Counted from the first letter of the stretch, positions 9,512-19,948 are shown. The stretch is DNA of 64,000 bases from Bacteroidales bacterium CF (GCA_000473305.1 CP006772.1:2487805-2551804); one strand, 5' to 3'. Notes: generated by a model from the sequence alone, not told the origin. Numbers and translations are program-made.

Positions 9512-10176
9512 AGCCATGTATACCAGCCATTTATGGAGTTTGTCAGATAGAAAATCCACATTATTACCATTAGCATTGAATGCATCTCCCCATTAATAAA
9601 GGCAATTATCCACATTATCACACTTATCACATTCACAACTACCCACAACACCCACTGTTCCATATATGCCCGAACCATCAGGAACATTGCAATAACAGAC
9701 AGTACCGTAGTTGCTGAATCCTTGAAAGGTTGAGGGTCATTGAAATACTTCAGACAAAATCCGACCAATACAACTAATACAAAGGAGAAAAATCCCAACA
9801 TCACTCTCTGCTTTCCGTTCATCACCCTCGATGTAACCGTGACAGACTCCGGATTCTCCCTTCTTCTGATCCAAATAAACCATCCAACGAACTGCATTGG
9901 AAGGTAGTAAAGTATGTTAAGGGCAGCATCTCCATATAGTGCAGCTTTATATGATATATATCCATAAAGCGTTACGTTAATCAATCCGAACAAATAGTTA
10001 AGTATATTTCCTTTGGCAACCATAACAACACATACCACCCCGGTTATAGCTGCAACAGAACCAACAAAATCCACCTCCTTTTGAAGTACTGAATAGACTA
10101 TGTTTGTGGAGATAACCCCCAAAATAAGAAACCAGTCAAAAATCTTTAAAGTGTTTATGTGTGTGAACTTTATCAT
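9487..10176 (-). CDS. pnuC: PnuC-family vitamin precursor transporter
   Basis: The 229-residue protein has seven hydrophobic segments and the PnuC pattern of paired aromatic and Asn residues (LNYLFGLINVTLYGYISY, YYLPMQFVGWFIWIRRR, WVLWVVVNVISVIMWI). PnuC proteins move nicotinamide riboside by facilitated diffusion; related PnuT and PnuX members carry thiamine or riboflavin, so specificity is provisional. Its ATG overlaps the stop codon of the upstream surface protein by one base, so the two are translationally coupled, as expected of a pair in which an outer-surface protein and an inner-membrane transporter cooperate. A second family member lies at 40357-41007. Confidence 0.85.
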   Translation of the reverse strand: MIKFTHINTLKIFDWFLILGVISTNIVYSVLQKEVDFVGSVAAITGVVCVVMVAKGNILNYLFGLINVTLYGYISYKAALYGDAALNILYYLPMQFVGWFIWIRRRENPESVTVTSRVMNGKQRVMLGFFSFVLVVLVGFCLKYFNDPQPFKDSATTVLSVIAMFLMVRAYMEQWVLWVVVNVISVIMWIIAFINGEMHSMLMVIMWIFYLTNSINGWYTWLHLSRSEK

Positions 10177-13052
10177 TATATCGGGATATTGAATAACATC
10201 TGGAAATAATTCTTGTTTTCGGCTGTCCGTGCATATCTTATGCCCGCAGATAGTCCCAGAGGTATATTTAGTGCATTAAAGTCCAGCAACAGGTCTGTAC
10301 CGGCTGAGAACATATTTTTATTTTCTCTCAGGCCGACATTATATGCGTAATCCACAAATGGTATGATTTGCAACCTTTTGAGATATGCCAAAGTGCCGAT
10401 TTGAATATCACCGAGATACAGTGGAAGAGCATAATCAGCGGAGACAGAGTAAAATCTCTTGCCGTAAAGTTGATCATAACCTCTAGGAGAGGTCGCAATA
10501 TTATAGAAGAGATAGTTCTTCCCCACATAATTCTGATATTGAAACGCAAAATCAAGTTTGAGGCCATGATTTCTAAACAGACCCGGCATATATGCATAAA
10601 GCCTTGAATAGAAAAGATAACCGTAGTTTTCATTTGAGAATGGTACCTCATTTAGTTTTAGAACCAGACCAAGACCCCACTTCGGAAATATATCCCTGCT
10701 TGATCTGTTAAGAATACTATAAAACTGAATCCCGGAAGAGAGATACTGGTAATTGTTGTAACTGCTGTTTTTTATAGAGTAATATGCGTCATTACTGAAT
10801 CGCCACAATATGCTGGGAATAAAGCCTCTGTTCCAGCCTCCGCCCGAAAAATTAAGCGGTAGATAGGCAAGAAGAGATGATGTGAATTCCGGCGAACCCT
10901 CAACCGGGTCAACCAGCTGAAATCTCTTATTGTTTATATCTTTTATAAGCCTGACATTTCTTTTCCACCTGGTATTGTAATCCATGGAAATCTCAACCAC
11001 CGGATACCAGCCGGTATATCTAAAACTCATATGGCCGGCATGAAAACCTTGTGAATATGAGTAACCAAGCATAGACACTGCTGTACCAAGAAGATTCTGA
11101 GAATAGATTGTGGCTCCGGGAGAAACTACATCGTATATCGTGCCGAAGGAGAGGCTCATAAGCTTGTCTACATTATAGTAAACAGGAGCCCAGCTGTGAA
11201 TCTTAAATAAATTCTCCCCTTTTCTGAAAGGGGTTGAATTGTAAGTGCAATCCTTTCCAACCATCACTGTATCTATACAATAGCCGGCCTCAAGAGATAA
11301 CTGGTCTGCAACCTCATCTCTTGCAGGATTGGAAAAAGAGGCAGGTTCCCATCTTAAAGAGTCTCTTTCTGCCTTTGCAATAAAGTACCCCCTGCTGTCA
11401 TATTCAGAATAGAAGATGTCTCCATCTTTGTCAACACATGGTTCAAACGCCCCAAATCTGGCGTTTGTAAGCCTTTGCAGATATTTTAAATCAGGGTTGT
11501 AACAATATAGGTTGTTCGTACCATTCAGGTCACTCTCAAAAATAATCCCGTCAGAAGATCTGTTAAGCCTTGTTATATATCTGTTCTGACAAGGAACCTC
11601 ACAGATCCACTTGTCCGCATGTGAATCAAGTCTGTACAAACCCATACCGGTTTCAGTAATTACCGTTATGAACAGCTCTCCATTGTAAGACACAGACTCT
11701 AAGACCTGACCCCCTTCAGGTATTTTATAAGAACAAATTTTGCTGAAATCCCCTTTATGAAGTAATACAAGCTTTGACCCACCCTCCGGCAGATATTCAC
11801 TGACAGCAACAGTGTCTCCTGTCTCGGAAAATGACGGATTGTAATAACTAGTCTTATTTGAAAGGGTGCGAACCTCGTCAAGGGATATATCATAACACCT
11901 CAGCACCGAGTAGCTCTCCAACTCCCATCTGATGGAAGGAATCTGCTCAGTCCAGTATATCCTGCCTCCTACGTATGTAAGATAACTGCTTCTGTTTCCA
12001 ACATAAGTAACCCTCTTCTCCACTCCGTTTGAATCAATCATCAAAAGCCTTCCAGGTTCATCCATGTCGCTTTTTATCGCAAACAGAGTATCAGGAGATA
12101 CCTCTACAACAGACCTGTAAGACGAGTAGTCCTTACCCCTTAAGGATATTCTCCTGTATGGAGTGAAAGGTCTCTTTAAAGAATCCTCAACTCTCCATTT
12201 GTTCCCGGTCTGGTGCTTTATGTTTTCAAAATGTTGCCTGATAGAATTTCCCGTAGAGCTCCTGTAAGCTTTTCTTGAAGCCGAAGGGTTATAGAATCTC
12301 TTTACCAGATATTCAGTAAGATCCCCCATATACATATCATTCCCAGAAGCAGCCCTGATGTGCGAATGAACAAAATAGCCCAGGCTATACATATCCGGAG
12401 TATAGAGGCGACCGGATCCAAGTTTCCACTGATGCCAGTTCCTGTAATCTCCGTCAAGAAACGAAGCTTTGAAAAAAATCATCTGTTCCGGATCCCTTCC
12501 TCTCCCGGATCTGGAAAATTCGGTCTCAGATACTACTGCGTCTCCCTCGAGTGCCCACTTGTCAATGTACAGACCGACTGCAAGGCCGACAATCTGCTCA
12601 CCAAACAACCATGAGAGCGGCCTGAACACACCCTCTCCAAATTTTGTCATCTGTGCCACATGTCTTGTCTCATGAAGTACAAGCTGTTTTTCCCAGTTCT
12701 GGGAATAGCCTCTGAACGCCAAGGGTCTGGTCATAAGTTCCATCCTCTTTGGTGCCCATACTACAACTCCGTTGCTCATTGTTGTGTATGGATGAAGTAT
12801 AACAGGAAAAGGTTTTATGTCTGCTCGAAGCTCTTTTGGAACATGGCTGATTGCACTGCTCATAAGGTATGCATACCTCTGGGCAATCGAGTCTATCTCG
12901 TGAGGATATATTATCCTGAAACTACCCATGTCTATCTCTCTCCAGGATTTTCCTGCAGGATCGTTGCCAATATTATAAAATTGCGCAAACGACCTTTGTG
13001 CAGAAAATAAAAGAATTATACACAAAAAAAGAGACAGGCGGATCCCCTTCAT
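10176..13052 (-). CDS. Surface protein: HExxH peptidase-like, beta-propeller and beta-barrel regions
   Basis: The 958-residue protein has a Sec signal peptide ending near AQRSFAQ (residue ~24). Residues ~35-290 look like a gluzincin (MA clan) metallopeptidase: HETRH at 127-131 and WALEGDA with a candidate third ligand Glu at ~169. The middle region (~300-640) has repeated TolB/PD40-like blades (DKDGDIFYSEYDSRG and similar). The C-terminal third alternates hydrophobic and aromatic residues and ends FNIPI, as in outer-membrane beta-barrels. Similar proteins are usually annotated as hypothetical or as PD40-domain surface proteins. A plausible reading is an outer-membrane protein with a lumenal or surface peptidase domain, coupled to pnuC. 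Peptidase activity has not been shown. Confidence 0.65.
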   Translation of the reverse strand: MKGIRLSLFLCIILLFSAQRSFAQFYNIGNDPAGKSWREIDMGSFRIIYPHEIDSIAQRYAYLMSSAISHVPKELRADIKPFPVILHPYTTMSNGVVVWAPKRMELMTRPLAFRGYSQNWEKQLVLHETRHVAQMTKFGEGVFRPLSWLFGEQIVGLAVGLYIDKWALEGDAVVSETEFSRSGRGRDPEQMIFFKASFLDGDYRNWHQWKLGSGRLYTPDMYSLGYFVHSHIRAASGNDMYMGDLTEYLVKRFYNPSASRKAYRSSTGNSIRQHFENIKHQTGNKWRVEDSLKRPFTPYRRISLRGKDYSSYRSVVEVSPDTLFAIKSDMDEPGRLLMIDSNGVEKRVTYVGNRSSYLTYVGGRIYWTEQIPSIRWELESYSVLRCYDISLDEVRTLSNKTSYYNPSFSETGDTVAVSEYLPEGGSKLVLLHKGDFSKICSYKIPEGGQVLESVSYNGELFITVITETGMGLYRLDSHADKWICEVPCQNRYITRLNRSSDGIIFESDLNGTNNLYCYNPDLKYLQRLTNARFGAFEPCVDKDGDIFYSEYDSRGYFIAKAERDSLRWEPASFSNPARDEVADQLSLEAGYCIDTVMVGKDCTYNSTPFRKGENLFKIHSWAPVYYNVDKLMSLSFGTIYDVVSPGATIYSQNLLGTAVSMLGYSYSQGFHAGHMSFRYTGWYPVVEISMDYNTRWKRNVRLIKDINNKRFQLVDPVEGSPEFTSSLLAYLPLNFSGGGWNRGFIPSILWRFSNDAYYSIKNSSYNNYQYLSSGIQFYSILNRSSRDIFPKWGLGLVLKLNEVPFSNENYGYLFYSRLYAYMPGLFRNHGLKLDFAFQYQNYVGKNYLFYNIATSPRGYDQLYGKRFYSVSADYALPLYLGDIQIGTLAYLKRLQIIPFVDYAYNVGLRENKNMFSAGTDLLLDFNALNIPLGLSAGIRYARTAENKNYFQMLFNIPI

Positions 13053-13098
13053 TTCAAAAAAAATTATTTCAGATACGAAGGTAATTAATTTTATGCTC

Positions 13099-13106
13099 TA
13101 TATTTG
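13099..13106 (+). promoter_or_regulatory. -7 box for the Na/Pi cotransporter
   Basis: TATATTTG is an exact match to TAnnTTTG and lies 18 bp before the ATG at 13125. A TTTC that could act as a -33 element sits roughly 30 bp upstream. Confidence 0.5.
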
Positions 13107-13124
13107 CACATCAATCTAAGCTAT

Positions 13125-14822
13125 ATGGACGTACTTTTACAAGTTGTAAAACTCCTCGGATCACTCGGACTTTTCCTTTATGGAATGACACTTATGAGCG
13201 AGGGACTTCAAAAGGTCGCCGGTGACAAGATGAGAGGCATACTGGCCTCTATGACATCCAACTCGTTCAAGAGAGTTCTTACCGGACTGTTTATTACATC
13301 AATAATTCAATCTTCCAGTGCCACGACGGTAATGGTCGTAAGTTTCGTAAACGCCGGTCTTCTATCACTTACTCAGTCTGTTGGTGTGATTATGGGTGCA
13401 AATATCGGGACTACCGTAACAGCCTGGATTGTAACCCTTCTCGGATTCAAGATGGATATCTCCGCAATATCAATCCCACTTGTCGGTCTCGGATTTATAT
13501 TGCTGATGTTCAAGTCTAAGAAAAAGAAATCGACCGGAGAGCTTATAATTGGTTTTGCACTTTTATTCCTCGGCCTTGCATACTTGAAGGATTCCGTACC
13601 ATCAATCGACAAGAACCCTATGATATTTGAGTTTCTCAAACAGTGGACAAGCTACGGATTCTTATCAGTTTTAATGTTTGTTGGTATAGGAACGCTTTTG
13701 ACAATTGTACTACAATCTTCAAGTGCAACCATGGCTCTTACACTGGTTATGTGCAGCTATGGCTGGTTGCCATTTGAGATTGCAGCTGCAATGGTACTAG
13801 GAGAAAACATAGGAACGACAATAACAGCAAACATAGCCGCCACTGTAGCAAACACATCTGCAAAAAGAGCTGCGTTAGCCCATACCGTGTTTAATGTTAC
13901 AGGTGTTTTATGGGTCCTCTTATTATACAAACCAATTATATACATAGTTTCAATGATTGTCACCACTCTTTTCGGAGCAAATCCCCACGAAGACACAGGA
14001 GCTATTTTATTTGGAATAAGCACTCTACACACACTTTTCAACACTGCCAACACATTGTTGTTAGTCGGCTTTACTCCGCAGATAGTCAAGATTGTAACCA
14101 AACTTATCCCGGGCAAGAAGACTGAAGAGATTTTCAGACTTCAGTTTATTGAAGGAGGAGTACTAAGTACTGCGGAACTTTCACTTGAGCAGGCAAAACA
14201 GGAGATTGTAAGCTATGCAAAACTCAGCAAGAGAGAGATAGCATACGCCAGAAAAGCCGTTTTCGAAAGCGAACAGGAGAGTGAAAAGGGTAAATTCGAA
14301 GAGTTGTACAATAAATTAGTTCATTACGAGCAGGTAATGGACAACGTTGAGATAGAGATAGCAAATTATCTTAATAAGATAGGAGAAGGAGAGATTAGCG
14401 AAGAGAGCAGCCGCAGGGTACAGGCTATGTATAAAATAATCAGCGAGCTTGAAAGCATTGGAGATTCAGGTGTAAGCATTGCAAAGATACTTCAGAGGAA
14501 GATATCCCATAACGCATCTTTTGACCACTATATGCTCGAAAACATCGACACAATGATGTCGCTTCTGGAAGACTCAATTGATGAGATGATTAAAAACCTG
14601 GAATTGGGATACACTAAAATAACCAATATCAACGAGGCTGAAGAGTACGAAAACAAGACAAATGTACTAAGGACAAAGCTCAAGGAGGAGCATATGGCAA
14701 ACCTCGAAAACAACAAATACAGCTATCAGTCCGGAGTACATTATATGGACGTAATAGAGGAGTGCGAAAAAATCGGTGATTACGTTGTAAACGTATCAGA
14801 GGCTGTACTGGAGATACAATAA
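13125..14822 (+). CDS. Na+/phosphate cotransporter family protein with PhoU-like tail
   Basis: The 565-residue protein contains the two inverted Na/Pi-cotransporter repeats, each with the QSSS signature (IIQSSSATTVMVV near residue 60 and VLQSSSATMALTL near 200), within eight or more membrane helices. The C-terminal ~220 residues are helical and PhoU-like, usual for bacterial NptA/YjbB-type proteins, where the tail may sense phosphate status or regulate transport. These proteins move phosphate across the inner membrane with sodium; bacterial relatives such as YjbB can export phosphate. The ATG at 13125 (MDVLLQ) is preferred to an upstream TTG at 13104. The downstream glycosidase gene follows after 21 bp, so they may form one transcript. 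Confidence 0.88.
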   Translation: MDVLLQVVKLLGSLGLFLYGMTLMSEGLQKVAGDKMRGILASMTSNSFKRVLTGLFITSIIQSSSATTVMVVSFVNAGLLSLTQSVGVIMGANIGTTVTAWIVTLLGFKMDISAISIPLVGLGFILLMFKSKKKKSTGELIIGFALLFLGLAYLKDSVPSIDKNPMIFEFLKQWTSYGFLSVLMFVGIGTLLTIVLQSSSATMALTLVMCSYGWLPFEIAAAMVLGENIGTTITANIAATVANTSAKRAALAHTVFNVTGVLWVLLLYKPIIYIVSMIVTTLFGANPHEDTGAILFGISTLHTLFNTANTLLLVGFTPQIVKIVTKLIPGKKTEEIFRLQFIEGGVLSTAELSLEQAKQEIVSYAKLSKREIAYARKAVFESEQESEKGKFEELYNKLVHYEQVMDNVEIEIANYLNKIGEGEISEESSRRVQAMYKIISELESIGDSGVSIAKILQRKISHNASFDHYMLENIDTMMSLLEDSIDEMIKNLELGYTKITNINEAEEYENKTNVLRTKLKEEHMANLENNKYSYQSGVHYMDVIEECEKIGDYVVNVSEAVLEIQ

Positions 14823-14843
14823 TTTCCAATAAAATATAAGATT

Positions 14844-15716
14844 ATGAAAAGGCTTATCCTGACAATAACTATTATTTTCACAGGTTTATGCCTGTATGCC
14901 CAGAACGACTCCTCAACAATAGTTAACTCGGCATGGAACCGCAAAAACGTAACGGAAGGAGTGACATATCGCTTCATCCACTTCAACAACGGAGAGTTAT
15001 TCAACTCAAACCAGTTTATCTCAATAATAGAGATATCAGACTTTCCGGCAAATAAAATCGAGATATATCCCTCTCCTGAATTAAAAGAGACAAGTGTAAT
15101 GGCATCAGAAAAAGGTGCCCTCGCAGCCATAAACGGATCCTTCTTTAAATTCAACTACTCATATAACACAGAAGATTACAACTCTGTGGACTACATACGC
15201 AAAGGAGGCAAGCAACTTGCACCCAACAACACAGAGCCGAACAAGATACGCCTCATGCACCAGCTCGGAGCACTTGCCATAAACAAGGGTGAACTATACA
15301 TCCTAAAGGCTGATGAGCTGAAAAACTGGGAAAAATACATACTGGCCGAAGATATTCTGACAACAGGGCCAATCCTGATAGTGGCAGGCAAAGACGAGGC
15401 GCTCGCCCACTCATCATTTTACACAACACGTCACCCCAGAACAGCTGTAGGCAAGAGAGCCAACGGGGACATCCTTCTTATAACAGTAGACGGCAGGGCA
15501 AAAGAGGCAGCGGGAATGAGCCTTGAAGAGCTCCAGAAATTGTTGAAATGGCTGGGATGCAACTATGCAATAAACCTTGACGGCGGCGGATCTACAACAA
15601 TGTATATAAAAGGCTTTTCAGACAATGGTGTAGTGAACCACCCTACAGACAACAAGAAATTTGACAATAAAGGAGAAAGAAAGGTTGCCAACGCAATTCT
15701 TCTCTATCATGAATAA
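14844..15716 (+). CDS. Secreted phosphodiester glycosidase (NAGPA-like)
   Basis: The 290-residue protein has a signal peptide (LTITIIFTGLCLYAQ) and the NAGPA/phosphodiester glycosidase domain, with AAINGSFFKF, TGPILI, RHPRTAVGKR and the C-terminal signature LDGGGSTTMYIKG (~residue 244). Family members cleave GlcNAc-1-phosphodiesters; bacterial ones probably act on polymer or envelope phosphodiesters such as teichoic-acid-like or capsular material. The natural substrate here is unknown. It is translationally coupled to the glycosyltransferase: the last 8 bp overlap that ATG at 15709. The context suggests work on a surface glycan. Confidence 0.82.
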   Translation: MKRLILTITIIFTGLCLYAQNDSSTIVNSAWNRKNVTEGVTYRFIHFNNGELFNSNQFISIIEISDFPANKIEIYPSPELKETSVMASEKGALAAINGSFFKFNYSYNTEDYNSVDYIRKGGKQLAPNNTEPNKIRLMHQLGALAINKGELYILKADELKNWEKYILAEDILTTGPILIVAGKDEALAHSSFYTTRHPRTAVGKRANGDILLITVDGRAKEAAGMSLEELQKLLKWLGCNYAINLDGGGSTTMYIKGFSDNGVVNHPTDNKKFDNKGERKVANAILLYHE

Positions 15717-16713
15717 GCAAAAAGCCCTTTTTATCTACACACGTCTCTCGACATTTGTAAAAGGTGACCTGGATATACTGTCAGAGACCTTCTCTGTAAC
15801 GACACTACAGGTCAACAACACCTCACAGTCAAAGCAGCTGCTCTCTCTTATAAGGCAATTCATTTTTCTTCTGTTCAACATCCGCAAATATGACTTTGTC
15901 TACATCTGGTTTGCCGATTACCACTCATTCCTGCCCATCCTGTTTTCAAAACTGGCCCGTAAGAGATCATACTTAGTAATCGGTGGTTATGATGTCTGTA
16001 GGATAAAAAAGGTCAAATACGGCAGCTTTATAAATCCCATAAGAGGATATTGCGCAAGGTTCTCAATGAGCAACGCGACACTTTGCCTTTGTGTGTCAAA
16101 TCATATTCAACGCATAGTACGTTTCATCACTAAAAATGCCAAAACAAAAGTAGTCTACAACTGTGTAACATTCAAGGACGATACCCCGAGTGAGCCGTCA
16201 CTCCCGGGCATCCTCTCTGTAACTATTGCAGCCTCCCTCCAAAGCATATATGTAAAGGGTGTGGACAGGATTGTAAAACTGGCTGAAAACATGAGTGACA
16301 TTCAGTTCACATTAGTTGGTGTGGACAGAGTGATTCTTGAATCAGTCTGCGGGCCAACTCCATCCAATCTGGCCGTCATACCAAGAATAGAACATGAAGA
16401 TCTGATTTCATACTACAAGAGAAGCAAAGTATACTGCCAGATGTCAAGGAGCGAGAGCTTTGCATTAGCCCTTGCTGAGGCAATGTATTACAACTGCATA
16501 CCTGTTGTCGCAAACACCGGAGGGATGCCAGAAGTCACAGGAGGTTTGGGGTATATAGTTGACGCAAATGATATTGACAGTTGTGTGAAAACCCTGTACA
16601 AAGCATTAGAGCAGAGAAGTTCCGGAGAATATCGTAAGGTCATCGGAGAAAAATTCTCATCCGGCAAACGTGCCTCAATGCTTTTAGAGATTATAGGCGC
16701 CGAAATAAAATAA
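15709..16713 (+). CDS. Glycosyltransferase family 4 protein
   Basis: The 334-residue protein has the GT-B fold of GT4 enzymes. The C-terminal half shows SESFALALAEAMYYNCIPVVA with the EX7E retaining-enzyme motif, followed by NTGGMPEV, which binds the donor nucleotide sugar. The N-terminal acceptor domain is shorter and more divergent. The ATG at 15709 overlaps the end of the phosphodiester glycosidase gene, so it is translated from the same message. Donor and acceptor are not predictable. No other polysaccharide genes are nearby, so this pair is isolated from a typical capsule cluster. A hairpin terminator follows immediately. Confidence 0.85.
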   Translation: MNKQKALFIYTRLSTFVKGDLDILSETFSVTTLQVNNTSQSKQLLSLIRQFIFLLFNIRKYDFVYIWFADYHSFLPILFSKLARKRSYLVIGGYDVCRIKKVKYGSFINPIRGYCARFSMSNATLCLCVSNHIQRIVRFITKNAKTKVVYNCVTFKDDTPSEPSLPGILSVTIAASLQSIYVKGVDRIVKLAENMSDIQFTLVGVDRVILESVCGPTPSNLAVIPRIEHEDLISYYKRSKVYCQMSRSESFALALAEAMYYNCIPVVANTGGMPEVTGGLGYIVDANDIDSCVKTLYKALEQRSSGEYRKVIGEKFSSGKRASMLLEIIGAEIK

Positions 16714-16735
16714 GCCGCTTTTTCAAGCGGCTTTT
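16712..16735 (+). terminator. Rho-independent terminator after the glycosyltransferase gene
   Basis: A perfect 9-bp stem (AAGCCGCTT / AAGCGGCTT) with a TTTC loop is followed by a short T run. It overlaps the stop codon of the glycosyltransferase gene and separates it from the convergent tRNA-Gln genes; the A-rich flank on the other side makes it potentially bidirectional. Confidence 0.85.
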
Positions 16736-16736
16736 G

Positions 16737-16807
16737 TTGACCTACCAGGATTCGAACCTAGATCGACAGAGCCAGAATCTGTAGTGCTGCCATTACACCA
16801 TAGGTCA
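16737..16807 (-). tRNA. tRNA-Gln (anticodon CTG)
   Basis: Read on the minus strand, a 7-bp acceptor stem (TGACCTA / TAGGTCA) closes a normal cloverleaf: D arm, anticodon stem ACAGA/TCTGT with loop TTCTGGC (anticodon CTG, codon CAG), and T loop GGTTCGAATCC. The 3' CCA is not encoded. It is paired with a second Gln tRNA at 16840-16910, 32 bp apart, and probably co-transcribed downstream of it. Confidence 0.93.
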
Positions 16808-16839
16808 ATAGATTGCCCGAAAATATTACTTTTTTAAAG

Positions 16840-16910
16840 TTGACCTACCAGGACTCGAACCTGGGCAGACAGAACCAAAATCTGTAGTGCTACCATTACA
16901 CCATAGGTCA
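16840..16910 (-). tRNA. tRNA-Gln (anticodon TTG)
   Basis: On the minus strand the same acceptor stem (TGACCTA / TAGGTCA) closes a cloverleaf with anticodon loop TTTTGGT, giving anticodon TTG (codon CAA), and T loop GGTTCGAGTCC. CCA is not encoded. It is highly similar to the downstream CTG copy, so the two most likely arose by tandem duplication followed by an anticodon change. Confidence 0.93.
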
Positions 16911-16966
16911 ATTGTGTAATTTTTTGAGGCGACAAAGATATTGCTTTTTTTATAAAGAGCAAAATT

Positions 16967-17434
16967 TTAAAGAAACTTGAAATCCAGCACGTGCTCTCCA
17001 AAATAATGATACAAAAGTGCCCAGAATGCAAATCGGGCACCTTTGCCAATTAACATGAAAATGGCACTTTTGGTAAAATTGACCTTATAGAACCCAAGAG
17101 TAACGGCAAAAATATCACCAATGATTGGCAACCATGTGAGAAAAGCAAGCATAGAGCCGTATTTATCAATATTGTTCTTCTGTTTGAGTAATGTCTCCTC
17201 CTTTACTTTGAACCACTTCTCGATCCAGTCCCATTTTCCTATAAATCCTATATAATAAGAGGTCAATCCGCCAAGCCAGTTACCGGCTGTTGCCACAATA
17301 ATGGCCAGAACAGGATTAATCCCGGCAATCAGTACTCCGACCATTAAGAAGTCCGAACTGAAAGGTACCACTGTTGCAGCCAGAAAACACCCCAGAAAAA
17401 GGCCTATAAGACCGAGTTGAGACAATAATTCCAT
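16967..17434 (-). CDS. DedA/SNARE-associated family membrane protein (YqaA-like)
   Basis: The 155-residue protein has four to five membrane segments and features of the YqaA branch of the VTT/DedA superfamily: an N-terminal LGLIGLFLGCFLAATVVPFSSD, then GNWLGGLTSYYIGF and FLTWLPIIGDIFAVTLGFYKV, where the re-entrant loops carry conserved Pro and Gly. DedA proteins are implicated in polyprenyl-phosphate or phospholipid flipping and in membrane-potential homeostasis. YqaA members are short and lack known function. The ATG is 3 bp downstream of the tadA stop codon, so the two form an operon. Confidence 0.82.
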   Translation of the reverse strand: MELLSQLGLIGLFLGCFLAATVVPFSSDFLMVGVLIAGINPVLAIIVATAGNWLGGLTSYYIGFIGKWDWIEKWFKVKEETLLKQKNNIDKYGSMLAFLTWLPIIGDIFAVTLGFYKVNFTKSAIFMLIGKGARFAFWALLYHYFGEHVLDFKFL

Positions 17435-17437
17435 AAC

Positions 17438-17872
17438 CTATCTCTTTGCCTTGAAAAAACTTTTCATCAAATCTCCGCACTCCTCTGCAAAAACACCGGA
17501 AACGACCTCACACTTGGGATGCAGAAGAGAGGGAGAGAAAAGAGAGTATCCCCTTTTCGGATCATCCGCACCATATACAAGTTTTTTCAGCTGAGCCCAG
17601 TTGAGGGCTGCAGCACACATGGGACAAGGCTCTACCGTAACATATAGAGTACATTTGTCGAGATATTTACCGCCAAAGCTGTTAGCAGCCATTGTAATCG
17701 CCTGCATCTCAGCATGTGCCGTAGGATCATTCAATCTTTCAGTAAGGTTATAAGCTCGTGCTATGATCTTGCCTTCGCACACAACCACGGCTCCGACAGG
17801 CACCTCATCAGCGTCAAAGGCCTTCTGAGCCTCTTTAAGTGCCTCATACATGAACTTTTCATCTTGCGTCAT
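17438..17872 (-). CDS. tadA: tRNA-specific adenosine deaminase (TadA-like nucleoside deaminase)
   Basis: A 144-residue zinc deaminase with the diagnostic motifs: HAEMQA (zinc His and catalytic Glu, ~residue 53) and PCPMCAAA (two zinc Cys, ~residues 83-86). The N-terminal segment DEVPVGAVVVCEGKIIARAYN is typical of TadA, which converts A34 to inosine in tRNA-Arg(ACG) and is usually essential. A guanine deaminase is the alternative, but length and the PVGAVVV pattern favour TadA. A TAnnTTTG box lies 5 bp upstream of its ATG, and the region is divergent from groESL. Confidence 0.85.
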   Translation of the reverse strand: MTQDEKFMYEALKEAQKAFDADEVPVGAVVVCEGKIIARAYNLTERLNDPTAHAEMQAITMAANSFGGKYLDKCTLYVTVEPCPMCAAALNWAQLKKLVYGADDPKRGYSLFSPSLLHPKCEVVSGVFAEECGDLMKSFFKAKR

Positions 17873-17877
17873 GCAAG

Positions 17878-17885
17878 CAAAGTTA
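17878..17885 (-). promoter_or_regulatory. -7 box for tadA
   Basis: The minus strand reads TAACTTTG, an exact TAnnTTTG match, ending 5 bp from the tadA ATG. Such short spacing implies a nearly leaderless transcript or a slightly later start. Confidence 0.45.
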
Positions 17886-17936
17886 GAATAAAATCAGAAA
17901 AACGAAATATAGCGACATTTTGTCAGTGGACTCTTT

Positions 17937-17952
17937 TGGCATTTGTTTTGCG
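17937..17952 (+). promoter_or_regulatory. Sigma-54-type promoter match upstream of groES
   Basis: TGGCATTTGTTTTGC matches the RpoN consensus TGGCAC-N5-TTGC at the invariant GG and GC with exactly the right spacing. The predicted start site lies about 12 bp downstream, ~45 bp before the groES ATG. No TAnnTTTG box was found on this strand between tadA and groES. An imperfect inverted repeat GACATTTTGTC lies at 17924-17934. No CIRCE (HrcA) element was seen. Confidence 0.45.
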
Positions 17953-18009
17953 ACCTTTCTATCAGTTAAAATAAAATTCTTAAATCAAATATTTAAAAAA
18001 CAATTAATT

Positions 18010-18279
18010 ATGAACATCAGACCATTAGCAGACAGAGTTTTGGTCGAGCCTAAAGAGGCCGAAACAAAAACAGCAAGCGGACTTTTTATCCCTGACACAG
18101 CCAAAGAGAAACCTCAGGCAGGAAAAGTCGTAGCAGTCGGAAACGGCAAAAAGGATGAACCAATGGAGTTAAAGGTTGGGGACAACGTACTTTACGGAAA
18201 ATATGCAGGAACCGAAATCAGTGTTGACGGCAAAGATTATCTAATGATGCGTCAGTCAGACATCCTTGCAGTTTTATAA
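18010..18279 (+). CDS. groES: Co-chaperonin GroES
   Basis: The 89-residue protein is the heptameric lid of the GroEL chamber. Conserved features: the start [14 protein letters not shown], the mobile-loop region [18 protein letters not shown], which docks on GroEL, and the C-terminal [14 protein letters not shown] and DILAVL. The ATG at 18010 is the only start giving the normal N-terminus. groEL follows after 34 bp in the same operon, which ends in a strong terminator. Confidence 0.98.
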   Translation: MNIRPLADRVLVEPKEAETKTASGLFIPDTAKEKPQAGKVVAVGNGKKDEPMELKVGDNVLYGKYAGTEISVDGKDYLMMRQSDILAVL

Positions 18280-18301
18280 TTAATAATCATTAGAACTTTA
18301 A

Positions 18302-19948
<1,647 letters not shown>

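Noticed and set aside
17873-18009. CIRCE/HrcA element upstream of groES
   Set aside because: No TTAGCACTC-N9-GAGTGCTAA type inverted repeat is present; a sigma-54-like match and a short GACA-TTT-TGTC inverted repeat were seen instead.
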